A stretch of DNA of 24,066 nt from Dehalococcoidales bacterium (lineage in GTDB: Bacteria; Chloroflexota; Dehalococcoidia; Dehalococcoidales; UBA2162), in assembly GCA_020354275.1 (NCBI GenBank), contig CP070645.1, forward strand, positions 336,530 through 360,595, given 5' to 3'. Position 1 is the stretch's first letter. Each line of letters starts with the position of its first letter. The notes below the pieces were generated by a model. It made no database searches. It saw only the letters and a list, made by a program, of their open reading frames with translations, and was not told where the DNA came from. Of the stretch, positions 1-7,532 are shown piece after piece. The position numbers were made by a program, and so were the translations under genes.

Positions 1-1099
1 CCCAGGCATCAGCCGCCAGTATTTCCTCCAGACTGGGGTTGGTTATTGTTTCATGCCTTTCGAGCGTCTGCTCTACCAGGCAGGCAATATCGGTAAACTT
101 GATACGTTTGGTGAGGAACAGGTCAACGGCAACTTCGTCGGCGGCACATAACACCGCCGGGCAGGTTCCTCTCTGCCTGCCCGCCTCAATGGCCAGCTTC
201 AGGCAGGGGAAGACGTCCGGGTCAACGGGCTCGAAGGTCAGTTCCTTTATCCTATCCCAGTCAAGCCTGGGGAGACGCTCATTGGGCTGCCGTTCCGGGT
301 AGCACAGTGCGTACTGGATGGGCAGGCGCATATCAGGGTAGCTTAATTGAGCTTTAATTGAGCCGTCAATAAATTCCACCATTGAGTGAATGATGCTCTG
401 CCGGTGAACCAGTATGCTGATTTTATCCAGGGGTATGTCAAACAGCCAGCGGGCTTCCATTACCTCCAGACCCTTGTTCATCAGGGTGGCGCAATCGATA
501 GTAATTTTCCTGCCCATTTGCCATGAAGGGTGCCTTATAGCCTGCTCTACACTTACCCCGTTTAGCTCATCTGGTGATAAGTTATAAAAAGGTCCCCCGG
601 AGGCAGTCAGGATAATGCGACTTGCTTTTTGCCTTTCTCCCCTGAGGCATTGCCAGATAGCGCTGTGCTCGCTGTCAACGGGTAGAATCTGGGCGCCGTT
701 CAGTCTAGCCTCAGTGGTGATAATCTCACCAGCCATAACAAGTGGCTCTTTATTAGCCAAGGCAACCTCTTTACCGGTCCTGACTGCGGCCAGTGCCGGA
801 TTAAGGCCGGATTTTCCCGATGTGGCGATAACGACGGTATCTACGCGGGGATGGCTGGCAATTTCTTCCAGAGATGCGAACCGGCATTCTGCATCTGTTA
901 GCAGGGTATCCTTGTTCTTGCAATAGACAAGTTCTGGCTTAAATTCGTGGATTTGCCTGGTGAGCAAGTCGATATTGGTGCCGGCGGCCAGACCGACAAC
1001 CTTGAATAGATGCGGGAAGGTGCGGATTATATCCAGCGTCTGCTGCCCTATGGAGCCGGTTGAACCCAGGACGGCTACCTGTTTTACTGCATCACCCAT
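1..1099 (-). CDS. dxr: 1-deoxy-D-xylulose 5-phosphate reductoisomerase, 3' end cut by window edge
   Basis: Converts DXP to 2-C-methyl-D-erythritol 4-phosphate with NADPH, the first committed step of the MEP isoprenoid pathway (cytosol). The 366 codons present begin with a Rossmann motif GSTGSIG near residue 12. They continue through LANKEPLV, DSEHSAIWQ, TASGGPF, HPSWQMGRK, MNKGLE and HRQSIIHSMVEF, all in family order; only the last part is outside the window. Start: ATG at 1099, inside the end of cdsA (16-bp overlap), so translation is probably coupled. It is the last visible gene of the rpsB operon. Odd residues: the Ser that binds substrate phosphate in the E. coli enzyme (S222 in DSAT) is Cys here (DCAT, codon at 491-493), and the usual HPQS is HRQS. 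The rest of the active site (Lys and Glu of MNKGLE, His of HPSW) is intact, so I expect an active enzyme. Confidence 0.97.
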   Translation of the reverse strand, partial: MGDAVKQVAVLGSTGSIGQQTLDIIRTFPHLFKVVGLAAGTNIDLLTRQIHEFKPELVYCKNKDTLLTDAECRFASLEEIASHPRVDTVVIATSGKSGLNPALAAVRTGKEVALANKEPLVMAGEIITTEARLNGAQILPVDSEHSAIWQCLRGERQKASRIILTASGGPFYNLSPDELNGVSVEQAIRHPSWQMGRKITIDCATLMNKGLEVMEARWLFDIPLDKISILVHRQSIIHSMVEFIDGSIKAQLSYPDMRLPIQYALCYPERQPNERLPRLDWDRIKELTFEPVDPDVFPCLKLAIEAGRQRGTCPAVLCAADEVAVDLFLTKRIKFTDIACLVEQTLERHETITNPSLEEILAADAW

Positions 1100-1914
1100 A
1101 CCACATAATAGTATACTACTATTCCGGCAAAGACAACGCTATCAATGCGGTCGAGGACACCCCCGTGACCCGGGATAAGATTGCCGGAGTCTTTTGCCCC
1201 CATATTGCGTTTAAAAAGGGACTCGACAAGGTCACCCAGCTGGCCGAAGACGCTGACTAACAGTCCCAGCAATATTGCCTGTATCCAGCTGATGTTAATT
1301 TGCAGGGGGGTCGGCAGAGTGAAAAAAAGGCTGACCAGGATAGAGCCCAAAACACCGCCGATAGTTCCCTCCCAGGTCTTGCTGGGGCTGATGTTGGGGG
1401 CAAGGCGGTGCCTGCCCAGGGTGCGGCCGGTGATAAATGCCGCGGTATCGGAGGCAAAGGTGACGAATAAAGCCAGGAATACCCAGTTTCTACCGCCATC
1501 CATATCACGTAGCGCTACCAAGTAACCCAATAGCCAGCCCAGATAGAGAATTCCGGCTATCGTCCACGCCCAGCTGGTAAAAGCTCTCTGTTCTTTGGCT
1601 CTTCGCAGGAGCCATACCAGGGATAGCAGCACTCCTGAGGTTAGCAGCAGGGGCATAATTGTGCCAGTATTGAAGTGAGGTTTAAGGGAGGACAACAAAC
1701 CTTCATTGCGGCTGATAATAAAGAGTGCGGTAAATACCAGGCCGAAGTAGGTTAAGGGTGGCACCCTGGTACCGGCGACCAGACGGTAGAATTCAAAGGC
1801 AGCCAGCACTCCACAGATAGTGATTAATATGGTAAACCAGGGTTCACCGAACCAGATAGTGGTAACCAGAAGAGGAATGCCCCACAGTGCCGTTATGACT
1901 CTTTGCTTAAGCAT
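1084..1914 (-). CDS. cdsA: phosphatidate cytidylyltransferase
   Basis: Makes CDP-diacylglycerol from CTP and phosphatidic acid, the branch point for phospholipid synthesis, in the cytoplasmic membrane. The 276-aa protein is mostly hydrophobic, with about seven to eight membrane segments. Near its C-terminus it carries the full CdsA signature: KRNMGAKDSGNLIPGHGG followed by VLDRID, holding the metal- and CTP-binding Asp and His residues. Length is normal for the family. ATG start at 1914, 14 bp downstream of the uppS stop; its 3' end overlaps dxr by 16 bp. The order uppS-cdsA-dxr is the standard bacterial arrangement. No sign of truncation. Confidence 0.97.
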   Translation of the reverse strand: MLKQRVITALWGIPLLVTTIWFGEPWFTILITICGVLAAFEFYRLVAGTRVPPLTYFGLVFTALFIISRNEGLLSSLKPHFNTGTIMPLLLTSGVLLSLVWLLRRAKEQRAFTSWAWTIAGILYLGWLLGYLVALRDMDGGRNWVFLALFVTFASDTAAFITGRTLGRHRLAPNISPSKTWEGTIGGVLGSILVSLFFTLPTPLQINISWIQAILLGLLVSVFGQLGDLVESLFKRNMGAKDSGNLIPGHGGVLDRIDSVVFAGIVVYYYVVWVMQ

Positions 1915-1928
1915 GCTTGTTACCGGGT

Positions 1929-2645
1929 TTATAACCCGCCAAAGCGCCTTTTCCTCCTGCTGTAGGATAGCAGTGCCCGGTCAATGTCTTTCTTGCCAAA
2001 GTCTGGCCACAGGACCTTGGTAAAGTGGTATTCGCTATAGGCTGTCTGCCAGATCAGGAAGTTACTGAGGCGGGTTTCATCTCCAGTACGAATCAGGAGG
2101 TCAACATCCGGTGAATCTCTGGTATACAGATAACTGTTAAACAGTCTTTCATCGATTTCTTCGGGCTTGATGCCATCGGTCAGGATTTGCCGCGTTGCAT
2201 CCACGATTTCGCCCCGTCCGCCGTAGTTAAAGGCGACATTTAAGGTCATTCTGTCGTTTTTACTGGTTAGTTCGGTCGCGTTTTTGATGGCTATCTGTAG
2301 ATATTCTGGGAGTTGGTTGAGCCTGCCGATATGGCGGAGCTGGATTCCCTTTTTACTGATTTCCGGCACATATGTGATGATGAATTCCTCCAGCAGGTGG
2401 AACAGGCCGTCAACTTCATCTTGGGGACGGCTCCAGTTCTCTGTAGAGAAACCGTAGAGTGTTACATACTTTATGGGGTACTCGTTGAGGTAGGTAACCA
2501 TACGTTGCATGTTTTCTGCTCCCGCCCGGTGACCGTGAAGTCTGGGCAGCCCACGCCTTTCCGCCCATCGACCGTTACCGTCCGGGACAAAGGCTATATG
2601 GGTGGGGAGCTTCGATAATTCACTAATAGCCGTCTTATTCGTCAT
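1929..2645 (-). CDS. uppS: undecaprenyl diphosphate synthase (cis-prenyltransferase)
   Basis: Condenses isopentenyl diphosphate onto farnesyl diphosphate to make the C55 lipid carrier for cell-wall glycan synthesis. The 238-aa protein has the cis-prenyltransferase signature HIAFVPDGNGRWA with the catalytic Asp at residue 22, then RRGLPRLHGHRAG. It also has the YGFSTENW block, the NYGGRGEI block, and the C-terminal substrate-binding stretch DLLIRTGDETRLSNF, ending RRFGGL. Length is typical. ATG start at 2645; no strong Shine-Dalgarno sequence is visible. It lies 73 bp after frr and 14 bp before cdsA in the rpsB operon. FVPDGN replaces the more usual IMDGN, which should not matter for catalysis. 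Chain length of the product cannot be read from sequence alone. Confidence 0.97.
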   Translation of the reverse strand: MTNKTAISELSKLPTHIAFVPDGNGRWAERRGLPRLHGHRAGAENMQRMVTYLNEYPIKYVTLYGFSTENWSRPQDEVDGLFHLLEEFIITYVPEISKKGIQLRHIGRLNQLPEYLQIAIKNATELTSKNDRMTLNVAFNYGGRGEIVDATRQILTDGIKPEEIDERLFNSYLYTRDSPDVDLLIRTGDETRLSNFLIWQTAYSEYHFTKVLWPDFGKKDIDRALLSYSRRKRRFGGL

Positions 2646-2718
2646 GGTTTCGTACCGTTTACCTGGGGGTTTTTATTTACCTGCCGTTGAGTTTCAGTCT
2701 CCCTATTGCTGATTAAGG

Positions 2719-3276
2719 TTAAACTTCCCGGAGTTCTGCTTCTTTACCCTGTCCGATATCTTCGGCATCAGCAATACAACTATCAGTTATTTTCTGCAAC
2801 TGGTTCAGAGCACGCTTGTGCTCATCCTGCGACATTTCCTTGTTTTTCTCTGCTTCCTTTAGTTCGTCCATGGCTTCACGCCTTAGGTTGCGGATGGCTA
2901 CCCTGCGTTCTTCCAGCCGCTTGTGCACCACCTTGATTAGCTCCTGACGGCGCTCTTCAGAGAGCGGTGGGACATTTATCCTGATTACATTGCCGTCGTT
3001 AACCGGGTTCAGGCCCAGATCAGAAGTACGGATTGCTTTTTCGATGCTCTGAATGCTGCTTTTGTCCCACGGTTGGATGACCAGTAGCTTAGCATCGGGT
3101 GCTGAAATGCCGGCCAGCTGATGCAGTGGTAAAACCGTGCCGGCGTATTCTATCCTCAAGTGTTCTATTAGGGAGGGTGCTGCCCTTCCGGTACGGATGG
3201 TGGCCAGTTCTGTTTTCAGACCATCAACCGCTTTCTGCATCCGTTCTTCGATATTTCTTAAAGTCTGAATTTCCAT
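2719..3276 (-). CDS. frr: ribosome recycling factor
   Basis: With EF-G, splits post-termination ribosomes into subunits. It is 185 aa, exactly the usual family length. It has the expected all-helical domain I, with MEIQTLRNIEERMQKAVDGL at the start and a basic RLEERRVAIRNLRREAMDEL helix later. The conserved block IRTGRAAPSLIEHLRIEYAG and the small beta domain containing LVIQPWDKSSIQSIEKAI are also present. ATG at 3276, only 3 bp after the pyrH stop, so its ribosome-binding site lies in the pyrH end and the two are almost certainly coupled. Part of the rpsB operon. Confidence 0.97.
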   Translation of the reverse strand: MEIQTLRNIEERMQKAVDGLKTELATIRTGRAAPSLIEHLRIEYAGTVLPLHQLAGISAPDAKLLVIQPWDKSSIQSIEKAIRTSDLGLNPVNDGNVIRINVPPLSEERRQELIKVVHKRLEERRVAIRNLRREAMDELKEAEKNKEMSQDEHKRALNQLQKITDSCIADAEDIGQGKEAELREV

Positions 3277-3279
3277 TTT

Positions 3280-4002
3280 TTACTCGCTAAATACCAAAGT
3301 ACCGATAGGTTTGCCGGTTACCGCTTTTTCAATACTGTCTGAAATCTGTAGGTTAAATACAATTATCGGTAGCTTGTTATCCATGCACAGTGAGAGTGCG
3401 GTGGCATCCATAACCCCTAAACGCATGTTTAACGCTTCAAGGTGAGTCAGTTTATCAAACTTCTTAGCGTTGGGGTTTTTTCGCGGGTCAGCATCATATA
3501 TGCCGTCAACATTGTTCTTGGCCATCAGCAGGACATCGGCTTCGATTTCTATGGCTCTCAGGGCAGCGGCGGTATCGGTGGTCACAAAAGGGTTACCGGT
3601 GCCACCGGCAAAAATAACCACCCTTCCTTTCTCAAGGTGATGAATGGCACGCCCTCTGATATAGGGCTCGGCAACTTGATGAATTTCAATTGCGGATTGG
3701 GTTCTGGTAGGGATACCAGCTTGTTGTAGTATGTCCTGAAGTGTCAGGGAGTTTATCAGTGTCGCCAGCATCCCGGCATAATCTGCGGTAATCCTGTCTA
3801 TTCCATATTTTTCAGCGTTGGCCCCTCGCCAGATATTGCCCCCACCGACAACAATGGCAATGCCAATTCCTATTTCTATTACCCTTTTTACCTGCCGGGC
3901 AACCTGATTGAATAATGAGATATCAATACCGTAATCATTATCACCACCAAGGGCTTCGCCACTGAGCTTGAGTAAGACACGTTTGTATTTAATATCTGTC
4001 AT
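3280..4002 (-). CDS. pyrH: UMP kinase
   Basis: Phosphorylates UMP to UDP with ATP; the bacterial hexameric enzyme of the amino-acid kinase fold. The 240-aa protein has the ATP-site start YKRVLLKLSGEALGG, the glycine loop VVGGGNIWRGA, the UMP-site region PFVTTDTAAALRAIEI and the segment KNNVDGIYDADPR. ATG at 4002. The 107-bp gap upstream (after tsf) is the longest inside this operon. On the minus strand it holds a possible weak internal promoter (TTGAAA, 17 bp, TCTATT) and a 5-bp hairpin TGACC/GGTCA at 4015-4019 and 4031-4035, just upstream of the start. Either could tune pyrH-frr expression separately from rpsB-tsf, but both are weak. Confidence 0.97.
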   Translation of the reverse strand: MTDIKYKRVLLKLSGEALGGDNDYGIDISLFNQVARQVKRVIEIGIGIAIVVGGGNIWRGANAEKYGIDRITADYAGMLATLINSLTLQDILQQAGIPTRTQSAIEIHQVAEPYIRGRAIHHLEKGRVVIFAGGTGNPFVTTDTAAALRAIEIEADVLLMAKNNVDGIYDADPRKNPNAKKFDKLTHLEALNMRLGVMDATALSLCMDNKLPIIVFNLQISDSIEKAVTGKPIGTLVFSE

Positions 4003-4109
4003 TACTAATAACTCTGACCGGGATACGGTTGGTCACTCTTATAATAGAATAGCCCACCCTTACTATTTCAATTATAAATGCCTAAAGAGCAAGTACCAGT
4101 CCTGTGGAT

Positions 4110-4613
4110 TTATTCTCCCAATTCGAATCTGGTAAACCTGCCTACCTGGATATTCTCTCCTACCTTGGCAATTGTTTCGTTGATAATATCCTGGATGGTT
4201 ACATCAGGATCTCTGATATAAGGCTGTAAAAGTAGACAGTCTGTTTGGGGGTTGATGTCGGCTTCTTCGGGGGCTTCTTCCGAGGAGAGAAACTGGGGTG
4301 ACATGGCAGCTATCTGAAGTGCCAGGTTATGGGCCAGTTCTTTTAATTCGTCAGTACGGGCGGCGAAATCAGTCTCGCAATTAACCTCAACCATAGCCCC
4401 GATCCGTCCACCGGCATGGATATAGGCTTCGATCAATCCCTGGGAAACCGCCCGGTCTTTCTTTTTCTCCACCTTGAAAAGGGCTTTTTCCTTAAGGATT
4501 TCAAGAGCTTTGTCCATGTTTCCCTCTGCTTCAAGGAGGGTATTGCGGCATTCCATGATGCCCGCCCCCGACTGTTCTCTTAATTCTTTTAACAGGTCTG
4601 TTGAAATGTGCAA
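4110..4613 (-). CDS. tsf: elongation factor Ts, short form
   Basis: Guanine nucleotide exchange factor for EF-Tu. The N-terminal UBA-like helix bundle (LLKELREQSGAGIMECRNTL) and the core sequence AMVEVNCETDFAARTDELKEL are clear; the Thr-Asp-Phe of the latter is the element that contacts EF-Tu. The protein has 167 residues against about 280 in E. coli, because the core domain is not duplicated and the coiled coil is missing. This resembles the short EF-Ts of Thermus and some Chloroflexota. Start: TTG at 4613 (revcomp of CAA at 4611-4613), preceded by AGGAGG with 5-nt spacing. It follows rpsB by 15 bp. Confidence 0.96.
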   Translation of the reverse strand: MHISTDLLKELREQSGAGIMECRNTLLEAEGNMDKALEILKEKALFKVEKKKDRAVSQGLIEAYIHAGGRIGAMVEVNCETDFAARTDELKELAHNLALQIAAMSPQFLSSEEAPEEADINPQTDCLLLQPYIRDPDVTIQDIINETIAKVGENIQVGRFTRFELGE

Positions 4614-4628
4614 CCTCGCCTCCTATCT

Positions 4629-5426
4629 CTATTGATCATCCGGAGTGTAAATAAGAGGTTCAGCGGTATCTGTAACCTCAGCTTCTACTAGGACTTCTTC
4701 CGGTTCTTTTTCCGTGGCTATTTCTATGGGGGGAGTTAACAGGCTTGCTTTACCTTCTATAATTGCATCTGCAATTTTAGAGCAAACCAGTTTGATTGCC
4801 CTGATGGCATCGTCGTTGGCCGGAATAGGGTAGTCTAATTCATCGGGATTACAATTGGTATCAGCGACAGCAACTACCGGTATTTTTGCCCGTTTGGCTT
4901 CAGCAAGGGCGATTCTTTCCTGTGTCGGGTCAATAATAAACAGGGCTCCGGGCAGGCTGGTCATTTCTTTGATGCCACCCATTTGCCGGTTGAGGCGCAC
5001 AATCTTTTCTTCTAGTTTGAGGACTTCTTTCTTGGGTAAACGGCTAAATTCGCCCCGGCTTTGCTGGTCTTCCAGACGGACGAGGTAGTCTATACGCGCC
5101 TGGATAGTGGCAAAATTGGTAAGTACGCCGCCTATCCAGTGCTGGTTAACGTAATGCATACCACAGCGATTGGCTTCTTCCTCTATTGATTCCTGAGCCT
5201 GCTTCTTGGTGCCAACGAAGAGGATATGATCGCCATCAGCGGCTACTTGTTTCACGAAATCGCAGGCTTTTTCCAGCATGGTGGTGGTTTGTTCCAGGTC
5301 AATAATATGAATACCGTTACGCTTGGTAAAGATGTAGCGCTTCATACGGGGGTGCCAGCGGCTGGTCTGGTGCCCGAAGTGAGCCCCGGCTTCAAGCAGC
5401 TGTTTGATTGTGGTGGGATCAGGCAA
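4629..5426 (-). CDS. rpsB: 30S ribosomal protein S2
   Basis: Small-subunit protein S2. Family blocks in order: LLEAGAHFGHQTSRWHPRMK at the N-terminus, YIFTKRNGIHIIDLEQT, the coiled-coil region, LPGALFIIDPTQERIALAEA and VVAVADTNCNPDELDYPIPA followed by NDDAIRAIKL. The 265 residues include an acidic C-terminal tail of about 35 residues rich in Glu. Start: TTG (revcomp of CAA at 5424-5426), preceded by AGAGAGG with 7-nt spacing, which decides the start. First gene of the rpsB-tsf-pyrH-frr-uppS-cdsA-dxr operon; a near-consensus promoter lies just upstream. Confidence 0.97.
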   Translation of the reverse strand: MPDPTTIKQLLEAGAHFGHQTSRWHPRMKRYIFTKRNGIHIIDLEQTTTMLEKACDFVKQVAADGDHILFVGTKKQAQESIEEEANRCGMHYVNQHWIGGVLTNFATIQARIDYLVRLEDQQSRGEFSRLPKKEVLKLEEKIVRLNRQMGGIKEMTSLPGALFIIDPTQERIALAEAKRAKIPVVAVADTNCNPDELDYPIPANDDAIRAIKLVCSKIADAIIEGKASLLTPPIEIATEKEPEEVLVEAEVTDTAEPLIYTPDDQ

Positions 5427-5465
5427 GTGGTAACCTCTCTCTAGTTATTAAACAAAATATAGAAA

Positions 5466-5494
5466 AGTATAACATATTATGACAAAGGCAGCAA
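5466..5494 (-). promoter_or_regulatory. sigma-70-type promoter for the rpsB operon
   Basis: On the minus strand: -35 TTGCTG at 5494-5489, a 17-bp spacer, -10 TATACT at 5471-5466. The start point is predicted near 5459, about 32 nt before the rpsB TTG codon. The spacing and both hexamers are good and the position is right for a ribosomal operon. The leader is too short for an obvious S2-binding structure. Confidence 0.75.
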
Positions 5495-5643
5495 CAGAGG
5501 AACAGGCAAGTAGGGGGAGCAGTGGTGTTTGGTATGGTTGGTGGCGTGCATTTGGTAAAATATAGGAAAACGGTTACCTATCGCAATAATCTGTATTTTG
5601 TTATATTATTATAGACATTAGACTTTAGATATTTGAGTTATTG

Positions 5644-6645
5644 ATGATAGGTAGTGACAGTTACCAGGTGGAGCGGAAGACCTTATCAATCCTGAAGGTC
5701 CTTTACGAGTCCCCCGGGTCTTTAGGAGCCAAGGTTATTGCCCGTAAACTGAAGGGATATGGTGTGGAGTTAGGGGAGCGGGCAGTAAGATACCACCTGA
5801 AGATAATGGATGAGAAGGGGTTGACGCGTCGTTTATCTCGGAGAGATGGAAGGGAAATTACACCATTGGGTATTGAAGAACTGAATAATGCACTGGTCAC
5901 CGATAAGATTGGTCTGGTGTTGGGAAAAATTGAGCTAATGGCTTTTAGTACTTCTTTTAATATTGGGGAAAAGACCGGTTTGGTGCCGGTCAACGTTTCG
6001 TTCTTCGCCAAGGAGACGTTTAATAATGCCTTTGGGGTGGTAAGAGAAGCCGTCGAGGCGGGATTGTGTGTCAGTGACCTGGTATCCATAGCTGATGAAG
6101 GTGAAATGTTGGGCGATACAATTGTGCCTGAAGGGAAGACCGGCCTGGCCACTGTTTGCAGTCTGATAATCAACGGTAGTTTACTCAAAGCAGGTGTTCC
6201 CATGGACTCCAGGTTCGGAGGAGTGCTGCAGATACGGAACAACCGCCCGCTACGCTTCGTTGACCTGATATATTATTCCGGTTCTACGATGGATCCGTCG
6301 GAGGTATTTATCCAGGCTAATATGACCGATGTCCATGGAGTGATTAGTAAGGGGGACGGTAAAGTTCTGGCTAACTTCCGTGAGTTACCGGCCCGATGTA
6401 TGCCTTTGATGGAAGAGATTATCGGTCGGTTAAAGAAGGCGAATATAAATGGGCTGATTATGACGGGTGACCCAGGTGAAACCGTGTGCGGCATACCAGT
6501 GGGTCTAAATAAGGTGGGAGTAATACTACTTGGCGGACTTACCCCGGTGGCGGCGGCTGTAGAAGCAGGGATGGAAGTAGAAAACAAAGCAATGAGCACC
6601 CTGCTTGACTACCGCGAATTGGCAAAAATACAGGATATTAGTTAG
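5644..6645 (+). CDS. NrpR-like transcriptional regulator (winged helix plus one DUF128/NrpR domain)
   Basis: In methanogens NrpR is the repressor of nitrogen-assimilation genes and is released from DNA by 2-oxoglutarate; that role is family knowledge, not shown here. Residues about 8-70 form a winged helix (TLSILKVLYESPGSLGAKVI, then ERAVRYHLKIMDEKGL, ending TPLGIEEL). The remaining ~260 residues form a single NrpR regulatory domain, recognisable from GLVPVNVSFF, RFGGVLQI, GDPGETVCGIPVGLNKVGVI and GLTPVAAAVEAG. The M. maripaludis protein has two such domains, so this is the compact version. I chose ATG 5644; a TTG three bases earlier is also possible, and the ribosome-binding site is weak. 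It lies divergent from rpsB and 8 bp upstream of hisF. Its targets may include hisF and gdhA (inference). Confidence 0.88.
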   Translation: MIGSDSYQVERKTLSILKVLYESPGSLGAKVIARKLKGYGVELGERAVRYHLKIMDEKGLTRRLSRRDGREITPLGIEELNNALVTDKIGLVLGKIELMAFSTSFNIGEKTGLVPVNVSFFAKETFNNAFGVVREAVEAGLCVSDLVSIADEGEMLGDTIVPEGKTGLATVCSLIINGSLLKAGVPMDSRFGGVLQIRNNRPLRFVDLIYYSGSTMDPSEVFIQANMTDVHGVISKGDGKVLANFRELPARCMPLMEEIIGRLKKANINGLIMTGDPGETVCGIPVGLNKVGVILLGGLTPVAAAVEAGMEVENKAMSTLLDYRELAKIQDIS

Positions 6646-6653
6646 GTGAGAAA

Positions 6654-7424
6654 ATGGAACCGGTAAGGGTAATACCATGTCTTGATGTCAAGGATGGCAG
6701 GGTGGTCAAGGGAGTACGGTTCGTCGACCTTAAGGATGCCCGGGACCCGGTGGAGGCAGCCACCGCGTACTGTCATCAGGGTGCCGATGAGCTGGTGTTT
6801 CTTGATATCATGGCTACGGTGCAGGACAGAAAGACACGGTTTGAGTGGGTAAAAAAGGTATGTGAGTTGGTTACCGTGCCTCTGGCTGTCGGCGGTGGTA
6901 TCGGCAGTATCGAGGATATGCAGTTATTGTTTGATATCGGGGTAAACAAGGTTTCGGTTAATACGGCTGCCGTGAAGAACCGTGATTTAATATCCGAAGC
7001 CGCCACGAAGTACGGGCAGGAAAGAATCGTTGTTGCCATTGATGGTAGAAAAAACCCGCCGGATAGCGGACTCCCGCGGCTGGAGGTAGTGGTAAAAAGC
7101 GGTAGTGAGCCTACCGGTATCGAGATTGTAGCCTGGGCAAAGCAGGTTGAGGAGCTGGGGGCCGGAGAAATCCTGCTGACCAGCAAGGACGCTGATGGCA
7201 CAAAGGATGGGTATGACCTGGAAATGACCAGGGCTGTTGCCGAGGCGGTTAATATCCCCATTACCGCTTCCGGTGGCGCTGGTAAGCTGGAGCACCTGTA
7301 TGATGCCGTGGTGACCGGTAAAGCCTCGGCAGTTTTAGCAGCATCAATCTTCCACTTCGGGGAGATATCTATTCCTGAGGTTAAAAGGTATTTAAAGGAA
7401 AAGGGTATACCGGTTAGAAATTAG
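6654..7424 (+). CDS. hisF: imidazole glycerol phosphate synthase, cyclase subunit HisF
   Basis: With the glutaminase HisH, converts PRFAR plus ammonia from glutamine to imidazole glycerol phosphate and AICAR, joining histidine and purine synthesis. The 256-aa beta/alpha barrel has both catalytic aspartates where expected: Asp11 in VIPCLDVKDGRVVKG and Asp130 in VVAIDGRK. It also has the phosphate-binding LAVGGGIGS and ITASGGAGKLEH motifs. ATG at 6654, preceded by GGTGAG, only 8 bp after the NrpR-like gene, so the two are very probably co-transcribed. No other his gene is in the window, which is unusual since hisF normally sits beside hisA and hisI. Confidence 0.96.
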   Translation: MEPVRVIPCLDVKDGRVVKGVRFVDLKDARDPVEAATAYCHQGADELVFLDIMATVQDRKTRFEWVKKVCELVTVPLAVGGGIGSIEDMQLLFDIGVNKVSVNTAAVKNRDLISEAATKYGQERIVVAIDGRKNPPDSGLPRLEVVVKSGSEPTGIEIVAWAKQVEELGAGEILLTSKDADGTKDGYDLEMTRAVAEAVNIPITASGGAGKLEHLYDAVVTGKASAVLAASIFHFGEISIPEVKRYLKEKGIPVRN

Positions 7425-7532
7425 TCCCGCTCCCCTCTGTGCTGTTGCTTTACATGATGGTACGTTAACCATTAAATAGTCAGGAGAAAAGGGCCTGGGT
7501 AAACTGGGAGAAAAATAGAAAGGAGCCGAGAA

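Noticed and set aside
5703..6599. Long minus-strand ORFs opposite the NrpR-like gene
   Set aside because: Ser/Pro/Ile-rich composition typical of antisense frames of a real gene.
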